Shown here: positions 33,098 to 41,620 of the stretch, piece after piece | Layout of the letters: every line of letters begins with the position of its first letter | Numbering within the stretch: the stretch's first letter is position 1 | Assembly (NCBI GenBank): GCA_910575775.1 | Contig: CAJTEY010000003.1 | Span: forward strand, 1-64,000 | DNA: 64,000 nucleotides | Direction: 5' to 3' | From: Lachnospiraceae bacterium | GTDB taxonomy: Bacteria > Bacillota > Clostridia > Lachnospirales > Lachnospiraceae | Made by a program: the position numbers and the translations under genes | Notes under the pieces: model-generated | Databases searched by the model: none | Told to the model about the DNA's origin: nothing | The model's input: the letters and a program-made list of their open reading frames with translations, nothing else

Positions 33098-34279
33098 TTA
33101 TCCTTGCACCACGATCACCTCGTCCGTCTCCAGTGCCTTCGCAACCAGCTCCTCAATCCCCTCCTGCAGATTCTGCTCATGTCTCTTTATGATATTCAGG
33201 TTCGGCTTCGTCACGGGATGCTTGGCCACAAAAATAGTACAGCAGTCCTCGTAAGGCAGAATAGAAGTCTCGTAGCTGTCGATCCTTTCCGCAATATCCA
33301 CAATCTCCATCTTGTCAAAACCGATCAGCGGTCTGTAGACAGGCATGGTGCACACCTCATTCGTTGCCGCCAGACTCGCCATCGTCTGTGAAGCCACCTG
33401 GCCGATACTCTCGCCCGTAATCAGTCCAAGACAATCTGTCTCCCTCGCAATATGCTCCGCAATGCGCATCATATAGCGGCGCATGATAATGGTCAGTTCA
33501 TCATGGGGACACTTGTCATAAATGTAAAGCTGGATATCCGTAAAATTAATTACATGGAGCCAGACAGGACCCGCATAGGCCGCTACCTTTTTCGCCAGAT
33601 CCACCACCTTCTGTTTCGCCCGCTCGCTGGTGTAAGGCGGCGCGTGAAAATACACGGCGTCGATCTTTACCCCGCGCTTGGCGATCATCCAGCCCGCTAC
33701 CGGGGAATCAATGCCGCCGGACAAAAGGAGCATCGCCTTACCGCCTGTCCCCACAGGCATACCGCCGGGACCTGGTATAATCACGGAGTAGAGATAAATC
33801 TTGTCGCGGATTTCCACATGCAGAAGAATATCCGGCCTGTGCACGTCCACGTGCATTTCCGGGTAAGCGTCCAGAACCACGCCGCCCAGCTCCTCGTTGA
33901 TCTGCATGGAATTGAGGGGATAATTCTTTCTCGCCCGTCTGGCTGCCACTTTAAAGCTTTTGTTTCTGTCCGCATACACGTCGCCGATATAGCGCACCAC
34001 ATCCTGCCCCAGCTTTTCAAAACCCTCATCCTCCACATAAACCACCGGGCAGATGCCGGAAATGCCGAACACCTTTTTTAAGCTTTCCACCACTTCCTCA
34101 AAGTCAAAGGCGGACTGCGTGTCCACGTAGATACGCCCATCCGTTCTGCGCACGGCGAACTCGCCCTCCGCTTTCTTCAGCGCATACTTGATCTGTTTCA
34201 CCAGCGCTTCCTCAAAGAGATAGCGGTTTTTTCCCTTCACGCCGATCTCCGCGTATTTAATAAGAAATGACTTGTACAT
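33098..34279 (-). CDS. thiI: tRNA 4-thiouridine synthase ThiI
   Basis: A 393-residue protein: N-terminal ferredoxin-like and THUMP domains (MYKSFLIKYAEIGVKGKNR start), then the ATP-pyrophosphatase PP-loop LLSGGIDSPVAGWM. It makes 4-thiouridine in tRNA and in some bacteria donates sulfur to thiazole. There is no C-terminal rhodanese domain, as is usual in Firmicutes, where a dedicated cysteine desulfurase supplies sulfur directly. That gene lies immediately upstream. GGAG precedes the ATG. Confidence 0.95.
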   Translation of the reverse strand: MYKSFLIKYAEIGVKGKNRYLFEEALVKQIKYALKKAEGEFAVRRTDGRIYVDTQSAFDFEEVVESLKKVFGISGICPVVYVEDEGFEKLGQDVVRYIGDVYADRNKSFKVAARRARKNYPLNSMQINEELGGVVLDAYPEMHVDVHRPDILLHVEIRDKIYLYSVIIPGPGGMPVGTGGKAMLLLSGGIDSPVAGWMIAKRGVKIDAVYFHAPPYTSERAKQKVVDLAKKVAAYAGPVWLHVINFTDIQLYIYDKCPHDELTIIMRRYMMRIAEHIARETDCLGLITGESIGQVASQTMASLAATNEVCTMPVYRPLIGFDKMEIVDIAERIDSYETSILPYEDCCTIFVAKHPVTKPNLNIIKRHEQNLQEGIEELVAKALETDEVIVVQG

Positions 34280-34302
34280 ATTTTCTCCATTCCGAAGCGT
34301 TT

Positions 34303-34417
34303 TCCCTGAGACACCGGCAAAACAGGATACACCCCGTTTTGCCCTGCGCCGCAGACTTTGCGCCGCTTCTCTGCAAAGTCCGTATCATCCTCCTGTTTTG
34401 TATCAATTCAGTGTCTC
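34303..34417. repeat. 115-bp multi-hairpin region between the cysteine desulfurase gene and thiI
   Basis: An outer stem (GAGACACCG 34303-34311 with CAGTGTCTC 34409-34417, one wobble) encloses two hairpins. One has GGCAAAAC/GTTTTGCC-type arms extended by three further pairs; the other has GACTTTGC/GCAAAGTC arms. Its end overlaps the last codons of the desulfurase gene. A 43-codon frame inside has an RBS with no spacing to its ATG and is not called. It may control expression of thiI within the operon, or be a repeat. Confidence 0.5.
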
Positions 34418-35562
34418 GTGTACCGTCTCAGCTTTGGCACAATGTCCTCCAGATTCTGACAGGTATACGTGATCTCCTCATCCGTCGTAAATCCAGAAAG
34501 GCTGAATCGGATTGTCGACTGTAGAAGTTCTTTCTCTACGCCCAACGCACGCAAAGTTGCTGACGGCTGCGGTTTATGTGCCGCACAGGCGCTCCCGGCG
34601 GAAACATAGATTCCCCGTTCCTCCAGAGCGTGCAAAAGTACCTCGCTTCGTACGCCCCGGAAAGAAGCGCTCACGATATGGGGCGCACCCTCCCTGCCCG
34701 GGCAACCGTTAACTGTGACGTCTCCTATCTTTTTGACTCCTTCAGTCAGTTTTTCCCGCAGGGCATACATTCTATCCACATCCTGCTCCAAATCCTGATA
34801 CACCAGCTCCGCCGCCTTGGCGAAGCCGGCAATACCAGGTAAATTTTCCGTCCCGGAACGCAGGCCGCGCTGCTGGCCTCCGCCGTACATAATCGGGCTG
34901 ACTTTTGCCCCGTCCCTCATGTAGAGAAAACCAATCCCCTTCGGCCCGTGAATCTTATGGGCGCTTGCACTAAGCATGTCGATATGCATTTTCCCGGGAA
35001 AGATGCGCGCTTTTCCAAACCCCTGCACCGCGTCCACGTGGAAAAGTGTATCCGGGTTCTTTCTTTTTATGAGCACACCAGCCTCCGCAATGGGCTGTAC
35101 GCTTCCGATTTCATTGTTTGTATGCATAATGGAAACGAGTATCGTATCCGTCCTGACTGCCTCTTCCAGCTCCTCCAGAGAAATTCTTCCCTGTCTGTCG
35201 ACAGAAAGATAAGTCACCTCAAACCCCTGCTTCTCCAGATAGGACATGGGCTGAAGCACCGCCGGATGCTCGATCCTCGTAGTAATCAGATGACGTCCCA
35301 TTCTGTGGTTGGCCATCGCCGCGCCGACCAGAGCAATATTATCGGATTCCGTCCCGCCGGAGGTAAAGAAAACTTCCTTTTCATTTACTTTCAAAATCTT
35401 CGCAAATGTCTCGTTCGCGTATCTTAAGTAGGCTTCCGCCTCCACTCCCTTATGGTGCAGGCTGGAAGGATTTCCATAATCCTCGCACAAAATCCTGTGC
35501 ATCAACTGCGCAACCTCCTCGAAACAGGCGGTTGTCGCGGAATTATCCAGATAAACTTCCAT
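34408..35562 (-). CDS. Cysteine desulfurase (NifS/IscS family), probable ThiI partner
   Basis: A 384-residue PLP enzyme starting MEVYLDNSATT, with GNPSSLHHKG, the PLP lysine in SASAHKIHGPKG and the sulfur-carrying cysteine in AGSACAAHKPQPS. It removes sulfur from cysteine as an enzyme persulfide. Its position directly upstream of thiI mirrors Bacillus nifZ-thiI, so tRNA thiolation is the likely main role; general Fe-S assembly cannot be excluded. Confidence 0.93.
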   Translation of the reverse strand: MEVYLDNSATTACFEEVAQLMHRILCEDYGNPSSLHHKGVEAEAYLRYANETFAKILKVNEKEVFFTSGGTESDNIALVGAAMANHRMGRHLITTRIEHPAVLQPMSYLEKQGFEVTYLSVDRQGRISLEELEEAVRTDTILVSIMHTNNEIGSVQPIAEAGVLIKRKNPDTLFHVDAVQGFGKARIFPGKMHIDMLSASAHKIHGPKGIGFLYMRDGAKVSPIMYGGGQQRGLRSGTENLPGIAGFAKAAELVYQDLEQDVDRMYALREKLTEGVKKIGDVTVNGCPGREGAPHIVSASFRGVRSEVLLHALEERGIYVSAGSACAAHKPQPSATLRALGVEKELLQSTIRFSLSGFTTDEEITYTCQNLEDIVPKLRRYTRH

Positions 35563-35606
35563 TGCCGTTATTCCTTCCTAAACCCTATATTTCTAACATA
35601 TGTATT

Positions 35607-36344
35607 TTACTCCAAATGGTACATCAGCCACGACAACACTGTAAGCCCTGCTGTCTCGGTACGCAGGATTCTTCTCCCCAGAGTGATCGGTTCTATGCCT
35701 GCCGCAAACGCCTCCGACACTTCGCTCTGCTCGAAACCGCCCTCCGGCCCGATAAAGACCGCCACACGCCCACCGGGTCGTATCGACTCCATGATTTTTT
35801 TCGTATGGGCCATATCCTCCGCCAGTTCGTAAGGAATCAGCTTTACTTCCATTTCACGCGCATAGGCGGCTGCCTCCTTCATGGTCATTGGCTCCCTGAT
35901 CACCGGGATAATCCCTCTTTTGCTCTGTTTCGCCGCAGCCTCCGCAATGCCCTGCCAGCGGTTTACCTTTGCCCGTGCCTTCTTCTCATCCAGTTTCACC
36001 ACGCAGCGCTTCACCGCCATCGGGATCACCTCGAATACACCGAGCTCCACCGCTTTCTGGACAATGAGTTCCATCTTATCCGCCTTGGGAAGCCCCTGGA
36101 AGAGATAAATTTTAGAGGGCAGTTCCACTCCCTCTTCCTTGACAAAGCGCAGGGAACAGATAACCTGATCCTGCGCAAACTCCTCGATACCGCAGCGGTA
36201 CTCCTTATCGTCCCCGCTGCATCTCACCGCAATTTCCTCGCCGGTCTTCAGGCGCAGGACATTTCTCATATGATTGACGTCACTGCCCGTAATCGTCACT
36301 TTTTTATCTTGTATCTGAGACGGTTCCACAAAAAACTGATACAT
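35607..36344 (-). CDS. rsmE: 16S rRNA m3U1498 methyltransferase RsmE
   Basis: A ~245-residue SPOUT methyltransferase starting MYQFFVEPSQI. The N-terminal PUA-like part holds GSDVNHMRNVLRLKTGEEI, and the knotted SAM site is FIGPEGGFEQSEV followed by LGRRILRTETA, the RsmE signature. It methylates U1498 of 16S rRNA. The start at 36344 fits the family N-terminus; an upstream extension overlaps vanZ. It sits near prmA, as in Bacillus (yqeT-yqeU), with vanZ between. Confidence 0.94.
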   Translation of the reverse strand: MYQFFVEPSQIQDKKVTITGSDVNHMRNVLRLKTGEEIAVRCSGDDKEYRCGIEEFAQDQVICSLRFVKEEGVELPSKIYLFQGLPKADKMELIVQKAVELGVFEVIPMAVKRCVVKLDEKKARAKVNRWQGIAEAAAKQSKRGIIPVIREPMTMKEAAAYAREMEVKLIPYELAEDMAHTKKIMESIRPGGRVAVFIGPEGGFEQSEVSEAFAAGIEPITLGRRILRTETAGLTVLSWLMYHLE

Positions 36345-36354
36345 TTCCCAATCA

Positions 36355-36885
36355 TCACTCCCCGCGCATTGCACGCTTCCATTTACGCTCATGTACATGC
36401 TGCACGAGCTTCACAAGCAGCGCAAACACAATCACTCCCGCCAGCGCGCCTGCACTGTCAATACACACGTCGGAAAACCGCCCCGCACGTCCCGGCACGA
36501 AGAGCTGGTGAATTTCATCCGTGGCGGCATAGACGGCAGTCGCGCCGGCGGCAGTTGCCCCCCTGCGCAGAAAGCCCACTTCCCACTGCCCGATCCATAT
36601 GTAAAGAAGGACGGATAAAACACCAAACTCCGCCATATGGGCTACCTTTCTGATAAATCCCTCTATCGCATCCGAAATTTCTTTCACCCGCGCATCACTT
36701 AAATCCAGATGGAAAAAAGTTCTGGTGGAACTTACCATATGGTAAGTGAAGCTTGCGCTCACCGCGCCCGACTCCTCTTTGGGCTGGGCGGAAAAAGCAA
36801 AAATAATGCACATCCACACAATCGCAAGCACACCCGCCAGATTTCTAAATAACACCATCCCGAATTTTTCTTCCACTTTCTTCAT
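36355..36885 (-). CDS. VanZ-like membrane protein
   Basis: A ~176-residue protein with four membrane helices and the VanZ family motifs FIRKVAHMAEFGVLSVLLY and TDEIHQLFVPGRAGRFSDV. The first VanZ was linked to teicoplanin resistance, but most chromosomal members have unknown roles. ATG at 36885 has GAGG six bases upstream; another ATG lies four codons earlier. It lies between prmA and rsmE on the same strand. Confidence 0.88.
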   Translation of the reverse strand: MKKVEEKFGMVLFRNLAGVLAIVWMCIIFAFSAQPKEESGAVSASFTYHMVSSTRTFFHLDLSDARVKEISDAIEGFIRKVAHMAEFGVLSVLLYIWIGQWEVGFLRRGATAAGATAVYAATDEIHQLFVPGRAGRFSDVCIDSAGALAGVIVFALLVKLVQHVHERKWKRAMRGE

Positions 36886-36934
36886 ATTCTGCCTCATTCA
36901 CAACATCATTTATTTTAATGCTGCCTTCTCCCAG

Positions 36935-37930
36935 TCAGCGCGTTTCCTTTTTCTGTGCCGTCACAGACCGCCACTCGCCCAGCGCATCCACCGCAAGAAC
37001 CGTAAGCCCCGCCTTCTCGCAGGCCCGCACTACCAGCTCTTCCTTACCCTCGATAATACCCGAAGTGATATAGATGCCTCCCGGTTTCAGACAAGGCGCA
37101 ATCACTGGTGTCAGCGGCACAAGCACATCCGCCAGAATATTCGCCGCCACGATATCATAACACTCGTAACCGACTTTATCCTGCACTTCTTTTTCGGTAA
37201 TGATATTGCCGATGAGCAGTTCAAAATCTCCGGCGGGGATGCCGTTGGCCTCCTTATTCTGCGCCACGGCCTCCACCGCGCAGGGATCTAAATCCGTGCC
37301 CACGGCGTGCCTCGCCCCGTACATAAGCGCGATAATGGATAAAATACCACTGCCCGTCCCCACATCCAAAAGCTCGGTCTGCGGCGTCACAAACTTTTTG
37401 ATCTGTCCGATACACAGCCTTGTCGTCTCATGCATACCCGTGCCGAAGGCCGTACCCGGATCAATATGCAGAATCTTTTTATCCCGGTCCGCCTCCTTCA
37501 CTTCCTCCCAGGAAGGAATCACAAGAAGGTCGTCTATATAAAACTGATGAAAATACTGCTTCCAGTTGTTAATCCAGTCGATGTCCTCCGTCTCGGACAC
37601 TGTGACAGTGCCCTCCCCGATCTCCATAAACAGACGGACATCCGCCAGAGCCTCCTCAATTCTCGCAAGAATGCTCTCCCTGTCCGTCTCATCTCCTAAA
37701 AGATCAAGCCGCCCGTCCTCCTTTTCCTCCACAAAGAAACTGAGGAACGCCGTGCCGTCATCTTCTCCGCTCTCTGGCAGAATATCCACAAACATCTGCT
37801 CCTTTTCAAGCGGCGTAAGGGGCACTTTATCCTCTATCTGTGCCCCCTCAAGCCCTCTGTCGTAGAGCTCGCTGATAATGATGTCTTCCGCCTCCACAAC
37901 CGTTTTTATCCTGAACTTCATCCACTTCAT
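36935..37930 (-). CDS. prmA: Ribosomal protein L11 methyltransferase PrmA
   Basis: A 331-residue SAM methyltransferase with an N-terminal substrate-recognition domain, then HIDPGTAFGTGMHETTRLC, ELLDVGTGSGILSI and the catalytic-loop VAANILADVL, all PrmA signatures. It trimethylates ribosomal protein L11. In Bacillus it directly follows dnaJ; here about 14.4 kb of other genes lie between the two. Confidence 0.95.
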   Translation of the reverse strand: MKWMKFRIKTVVEAEDIIISELYDRGLEGAQIEDKVPLTPLEKEQMFVDILPESGEDDGTAFLSFFVEEKEDGRLDLLGDETDRESILARIEEALADVRLFMEIGEGTVTVSETEDIDWINNWKQYFHQFYIDDLLVIPSWEEVKEADRDKKILHIDPGTAFGTGMHETTRLCIGQIKKFVTPQTELLDVGTGSGILSIIALMYGARHAVGTDLDPCAVEAVAQNKEANGIPAGDFELLIGNIITEKEVQDKVGYECYDIVAANILADVLVPLTPVIAPCLKPGGIYITSGIIEGKEELVVRACEKAGLTVLAVDALGEWRSVTAQKKETR

Positions 37931-37938
37931 GGATCGTC

Positions 37939-39093
37939 TTACTTCCTTTCGCTGAGCTCCAAAAGCTTCGTTTTCAATTCGTTCTCCATCACACGCATCT
38001 CTTCCTCAGCGGCCTTTCTCTTCTCCCTGCCGTCTGCCTGAATCTTCATCACCTCATCCAGCGTGGAAATCAGATTCGCATTGGTTGTTTTGAGCGTCTC
38101 CATATCAATAATGCCGCGTTCCGACTCCTTCGCGCTCTCAATGGCGGAGACCTTGAGCACCTCCGCATTTTTCCTTAAAAGCTCGTTGGTCATATCGGAC
38201 ACTTCCCTCTGCGCCCTGGACGCCTGCTCCACATGTGTCACTCCCAGGGCCAGCACCATCTGGCTCTTCCAGAGCGGAATGGTATTCACAATGGTAGACT
38301 GAATTTTCTCAACCATCATAGTGTCGCTGCTCTGCACCAGTCTGATCTGGGGCGCGGTCTGGATAGACACCATTCTGGTCAGTTCCAGATCATGCAGCTT
38401 TTTCTCAAAGCGGTCGCAGAGCTCTTCCAGGTCTCTTGCTGCCTGCGCGTCCTCCGGAAGCCCGCTTGTCTTCGCCTTCTCCAGAAGCTGCGGCAGTTCC
38501 TTCTCCCTCGTCTCGGCAAGTTTCTTTTTCCCCGCCAGTATGTACATGGACAGCTCTTTAAAGTACGTCAGATTCAGCTCGTACATTTTATCCAGAATCG
38601 AAATATCTTTGAGGAGCTGCACCTGATTATTCTCCAGCGCCTCACAAATCTTATTGATGTTCGTCTCCGCCTTGGCATACTTCGTTTTCATGGTTTCCAG
38701 TTTCTGCGCCGGCTTCTTAAAGATACCGAGGAACCCCTTATCCTCCTCATCAAAGCTCTTAAGCTGCGTCACCACGCTGGTGAGCATCTCCCCGACCTCA
38801 CCCAGATCTTTCATCGTTACATTCTCAAGCGCACTGCCGGAAAAATCCGCCATTTTTTTCTGCGTGCCCACACCATACTGCAAAATCGCTGTGGAATTGT
38901 GCAGATCGATCTGCTTCGCAAACTCGTCCACCTGCCGCTTTTCCTCTTCGCTCAAAACCGAATCATCCAGATCCTGCTTAATCTCCTTCGCCTGCGGAAT
39001 CTCCGACAAAGGCTGCTTGTCCTTTACCGCATCCTCCACTTCCCCAAATACCAAAGTGGGCGCCTGCTGCTCCATTACATCCAGTTCGTTCAT
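37939..39093 (-). CDS. telA: TelA/KlaA family protein (toxic anion resistance family)
   Basis: A ~384-residue cytoplasmic helical protein of the TelA family, with segments such as LEALCDRFEKKLHDLELTR-like helices, QTAPQIRLVQ and LVLALGVTHVEQASRAQREV-type motifs near residue 270. It was named for tellurite resistance, but the cellular role is thought to concern envelope or stress functions. ATG 39093 follows GGAGGGG. It lies 15 bp downstream of the XpaC-like gene; the two families are commonly adjacent. Confidence 0.88.
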   Translation of the reverse strand: MNELDVMEQQAPTLVFGEVEDAVKDKQPLSEIPQAKEIKQDLDDSVLSEEEKRQVDEFAKQIDLHNSTAILQYGVGTQKKMADFSGSALENVTMKDLGEVGEMLTSVVTQLKSFDEEDKGFLGIFKKPAQKLETMKTKYAKAETNINKICEALENNQVQLLKDISILDKMYELNLTYFKELSMYILAGKKKLAETREKELPQLLEKAKTSGLPEDAQAARDLEELCDRFEKKLHDLELTRMVSIQTAPQIRLVQSSDTMMVEKIQSTIVNTIPLWKSQMVLALGVTHVEQASRAQREVSDMTNELLRKNAEVLKVSAIESAKESERGIIDMETLKTTNANLISTLDEVMKIQADGREKRKAAEEEMRVMENELKTKLLELSERK

Positions 39094-39108
39094 AGTCCCC
39101 TCCTTCAT

Positions 39109-40335
39109 TTATGATAGGTATCCATCCTGTTTCAGTATGGTATGTAGCGCCGAGATATCCGACTGGATATCCCACGCCTTTTCCCGGAACAATTCATCCA
39201 GAAACTTTTCGAACGCCTCGTTAATGTTGTCCACCGCCGTCTCGATCTCCCGCTTCGTCTGTTCTATGTTGGACAGATCCAGCTTCTGGCTGTCCAGATC
39301 GCGGTATGCCTCCAGCAGCTTTTTCGTGGTTGGCAGATAGAAGCTTAACATCTTTCTGAGTTCTGACGCAAGCTCCGGCTCCTTCTCCACCTGATCGAAA
39401 ATCCTCGTCACCAGAAGTTCCAGGCGATCCAGCTTATCCGACATTTCCTCGCCGGGAATCTCGTCATTGCACTGTCTGATCAGACGCACATAACTTTTTC
39501 CTTCCTCAATCACTTCCGCTGCCCCGCCGAGGCGTTCCTTTTCCTGCCGCCTGCGCTCTTCGGCCAGCTTGTCCATTTCCAGCTTTTTCTGCTCCGCCTC
39601 ATAATTCTTCTGGGTAAGCATATACTGGTCATACATCTCATCGCTGGCAATCAGACAGGTCTGCTTCTGATCCAGATGCGCCTGCTTGAACATGCCCAGG
39701 TGAATCATCTTCCGCAGATCCTTCACAATGAAACGTTCACTTTTTCCGGTCCGCTGCGCCAGCTCCTGAATGGAACAGTACAGCTTGTCCTTTACCATAC
39801 CGACGTATCTCTTATAGCGTTTCACCCGTCCTGCCAGTCTCGACCCGTGAACACCAAGCCACAGACCCGCCGCAGTGAAAATCCCGGATATGATCACCGG
39901 AACCAGCGATTTCTGATAAGCAATCAGTTCTCCCACCGAACCGATCAGCGCCAGTGCTGAAATACCCATCACACCGTATCCCGCTCCCATACACAAGACG
40001 CCTGACACAGATCCCCTCGGCGTTCTTTGAAACAGACTCTTATCCAGACGGGCATTGGGACGTTTGTAGAGGGGATTGGAGGCGTAGGGGCTTATATTCT
40101 CACTCACCGTCTCCATGGTGCGTCCGATGCCGTTTCCCACATCATTCACGGCCCGGTTTACGCTCTCACCCACTGTCCCGACTGTGCGGTTTACCTCCTG
40201 CATCGTCCGATTTATGGTTTCATTGACCGTATTGCTGATGTTTTTCCCAAGATTCGTAAAATTGCCTGTGTCCACCGCCTGCTGCACCTGATCCCGGATG
40301 TCTTCACCGGCCCGATACCACTCATTCCTGTCCAT
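39109..40335 (-). CDS. XpaC-like protein (5-bromo-4-chloroindolyl phosphate hydrolysis family)
   Basis: A ~408-residue protein. The N-terminal region has repeated amphipathic segments (VDTGNFTNLGKNI, VNETINRTMQEVNRTVGTV), followed by two membrane helices, a winged-helix-like YVGMVKDKLYCSIQELAQ segment, and a helical C-terminal domain (LVTRIFDQVEKEPELASELR). This matches the XpaC/Halogen_Hydrol family found beside telA. The start at 40335 is inferred from an overlap with the upstream gene's end and GGAGAG about ten bases before; longer frames lack support. Confidence 0.75.
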   Translation of the reverse strand: MDRNEWYRAGEDIRDQVQQAVDTGNFTNLGKNISNTVNETINRTMQEVNRTVGTVGESVNRAVNDVGNGIGRTMETVSENISPYASNPLYKRPNARLDKSLFQRTPRGSVSGVLCMGAGYGVMGISALALIGSVGELIAYQKSLVPVIISGIFTAAGLWLGVHGSRLAGRVKRYKRYVGMVKDKLYCSIQELAQRTGKSERFIVKDLRKMIHLGMFKQAHLDQKQTCLIASDEMYDQYMLTQKNYEAEQKKLEMDKLAEERRRQEKERLGGAAEVIEEGKSYVRLIRQCNDEIPGEEMSDKLDRLELLVTRIFDQVEKEPELASELRKMLSFYLPTTKKLLEAYRDLDSQKLDLSNIEQTKREIETAVDNINEAFEKFLDELFREKAWDIQSDISALHTILKQDGYLS

Positions 40336-41521
40336 ATTCCACGAACTCTCCATATTCATCCCAGATATTACAAATCCAGGTGCTTCCCTGATTAAAGACA
40401 ATCTCCTCTCCCGCCTCATCATAGAACTTCGCAGGTGTAAAGTCGCCGTCAAGACGTTTCCACGTGCCCTTTATTACTTTGCCGTTCGTGAACACAATGG
40501 CATCGCCCTCACCATGCACGCCGAAGGCAAGATAATCGTGAGAGTCTCTCACCTCTCCATGGCAGTACTGGAACGCGACATTGCTGACAGTAAGCTGATC
40601 GCCCGTCAGCTCGTCGATCTGTTTCTTGCCGTCCTGGTAACGGTAATAGAGCTGATCGTCCTCGTGATACTCAAAATAAGGATGATACGCGCCGTAGCCT
40701 CCCGAATTTTTCCCGGACTTTCCGCCCGGATATACATATGCAGCATCCTCATTGTCCGCATAATCCGCTCTCACATCATCCGCTGCAAACAGGAAAGGCG
40801 GCACATACGCATCATCATAATTCCAGTCATAACCCAGTCTTTCCACCGCTTTGAAAAGACCATCAATAAAAAGATAACCTGTAAATTCCGTCGCGTAACC
40901 GGGGCGCTTATGTCTGCCGTACGCCTCATCCGCCGGATTGTGGATACCTACCACCGCCGCGCTGACGTTGTAATAGTTCGGACGATTGATCAGTTCCTCC
41001 ACGTACGGTACCGCCAGGCCCCAGTTACAGTAAATTGCCTCATAACCCATAGCCTGATACACATAATAATCCCTGCTCGAACGGACAGGACCGATCCTGT
41101 CCAGATCATCGAAATCCTCAAAAACACCCATCAGACGAGTGATACGCCCCTCCACCGGCGCCTCATAGATAATGCCCGCCCGGGAAAGCCCGTACTGCGG
41201 CAGGGCTGGCGCATTATTCGGTATCATCACGGCGATAGGTCTTCTCTTCGCCTGCTTCACATCCGTCCACCGGCCAGTCAGATAACTCTGAATCTTACCA
41301 TCTTTTTCCACCCGCTCCTCAATCACGAGGGAGTCTGGTTCCTCCTCTTCCGGCTCTTCCTCCACAACAGGTTCCTCCTGCTCCTCCGGCTCAATCGGTT
41401 CAATTTCCAGCTTCGGCGGTTCTTCCGGCTCCTCCTTCGCTTTGGCACAGCCCGCCAGAAAAAGCGTTAATATGCAAATTACAAGTAACCCTTGGCTCAT
41501 CTTCTTTTTTGTACTTTTCAT
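40322..41521 (-). CDS. DUF3048 lipoprotein (YerB-like)
   Basis: A 399-residue lipoprotein with lipobox LFLAGC (lipidated Cys about 25), a long Glu/Pro-rich linker (EEPEEPPKLEIEPIEPEE), then the DUF3048 domain (RPIAVMIPNNAPALPQYGLS, GPVRSSRDYYV) and its C-terminal partner. Family members are exported and of unknown function. The gene overlaps the xpaC-like gene by 14 bp, so yerB-xpaC-telA appears to be one operon. Confidence 0.85.
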   Translation of the reverse strand: MKSTKKKMSQGLLVICILTLFLAGCAKAKEEPEEPPKLEIEPIEPEEQEEPVVEEEPEEEEPDSLVIEERVEKDGKIQSYLTGRWTDVKQAKRRPIAVMIPNNAPALPQYGLSRAGIIYEAPVEGRITRLMGVFEDFDDLDRIGPVRSSRDYYVYQAMGYEAIYCNWGLAVPYVEELINRPNYYNVSAAVVGIHNPADEAYGRHKRPGYATEFTGYLFIDGLFKAVERLGYDWNYDDAYVPPFLFAADDVRADYADNEDAAYVYPGGKSGKNSGGYGAYHPYFEYHEDDQLYYRYQDGKKQIDELTGDQLTVSNVAFQYCHGEVRDSHDYLAFGVHGEGDAIVFTNGKVIKGTWKRLDGDFTPAKFYDEAGEEIVFNQGSTWICNIWDEYGEFVEYGQE

Positions 41522-41620
41522 ATGCTTTCTGTATACCTCGCTTATCCTTTTCTCATAGTCAGTATCTGTTTCTGCCGCTATTTTATACTACCATAAAAAC
41601 ACAAGAAAAGCGAAGAAAAA

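Noticed and set aside
34270-34400. A 43-codon frame starting after AGGAGG upstream of thiI
   Set aside because: The RBS abuts the ATG with no spacing, the frame runs out of phase into thiI, and the region is better explained by hairpins.
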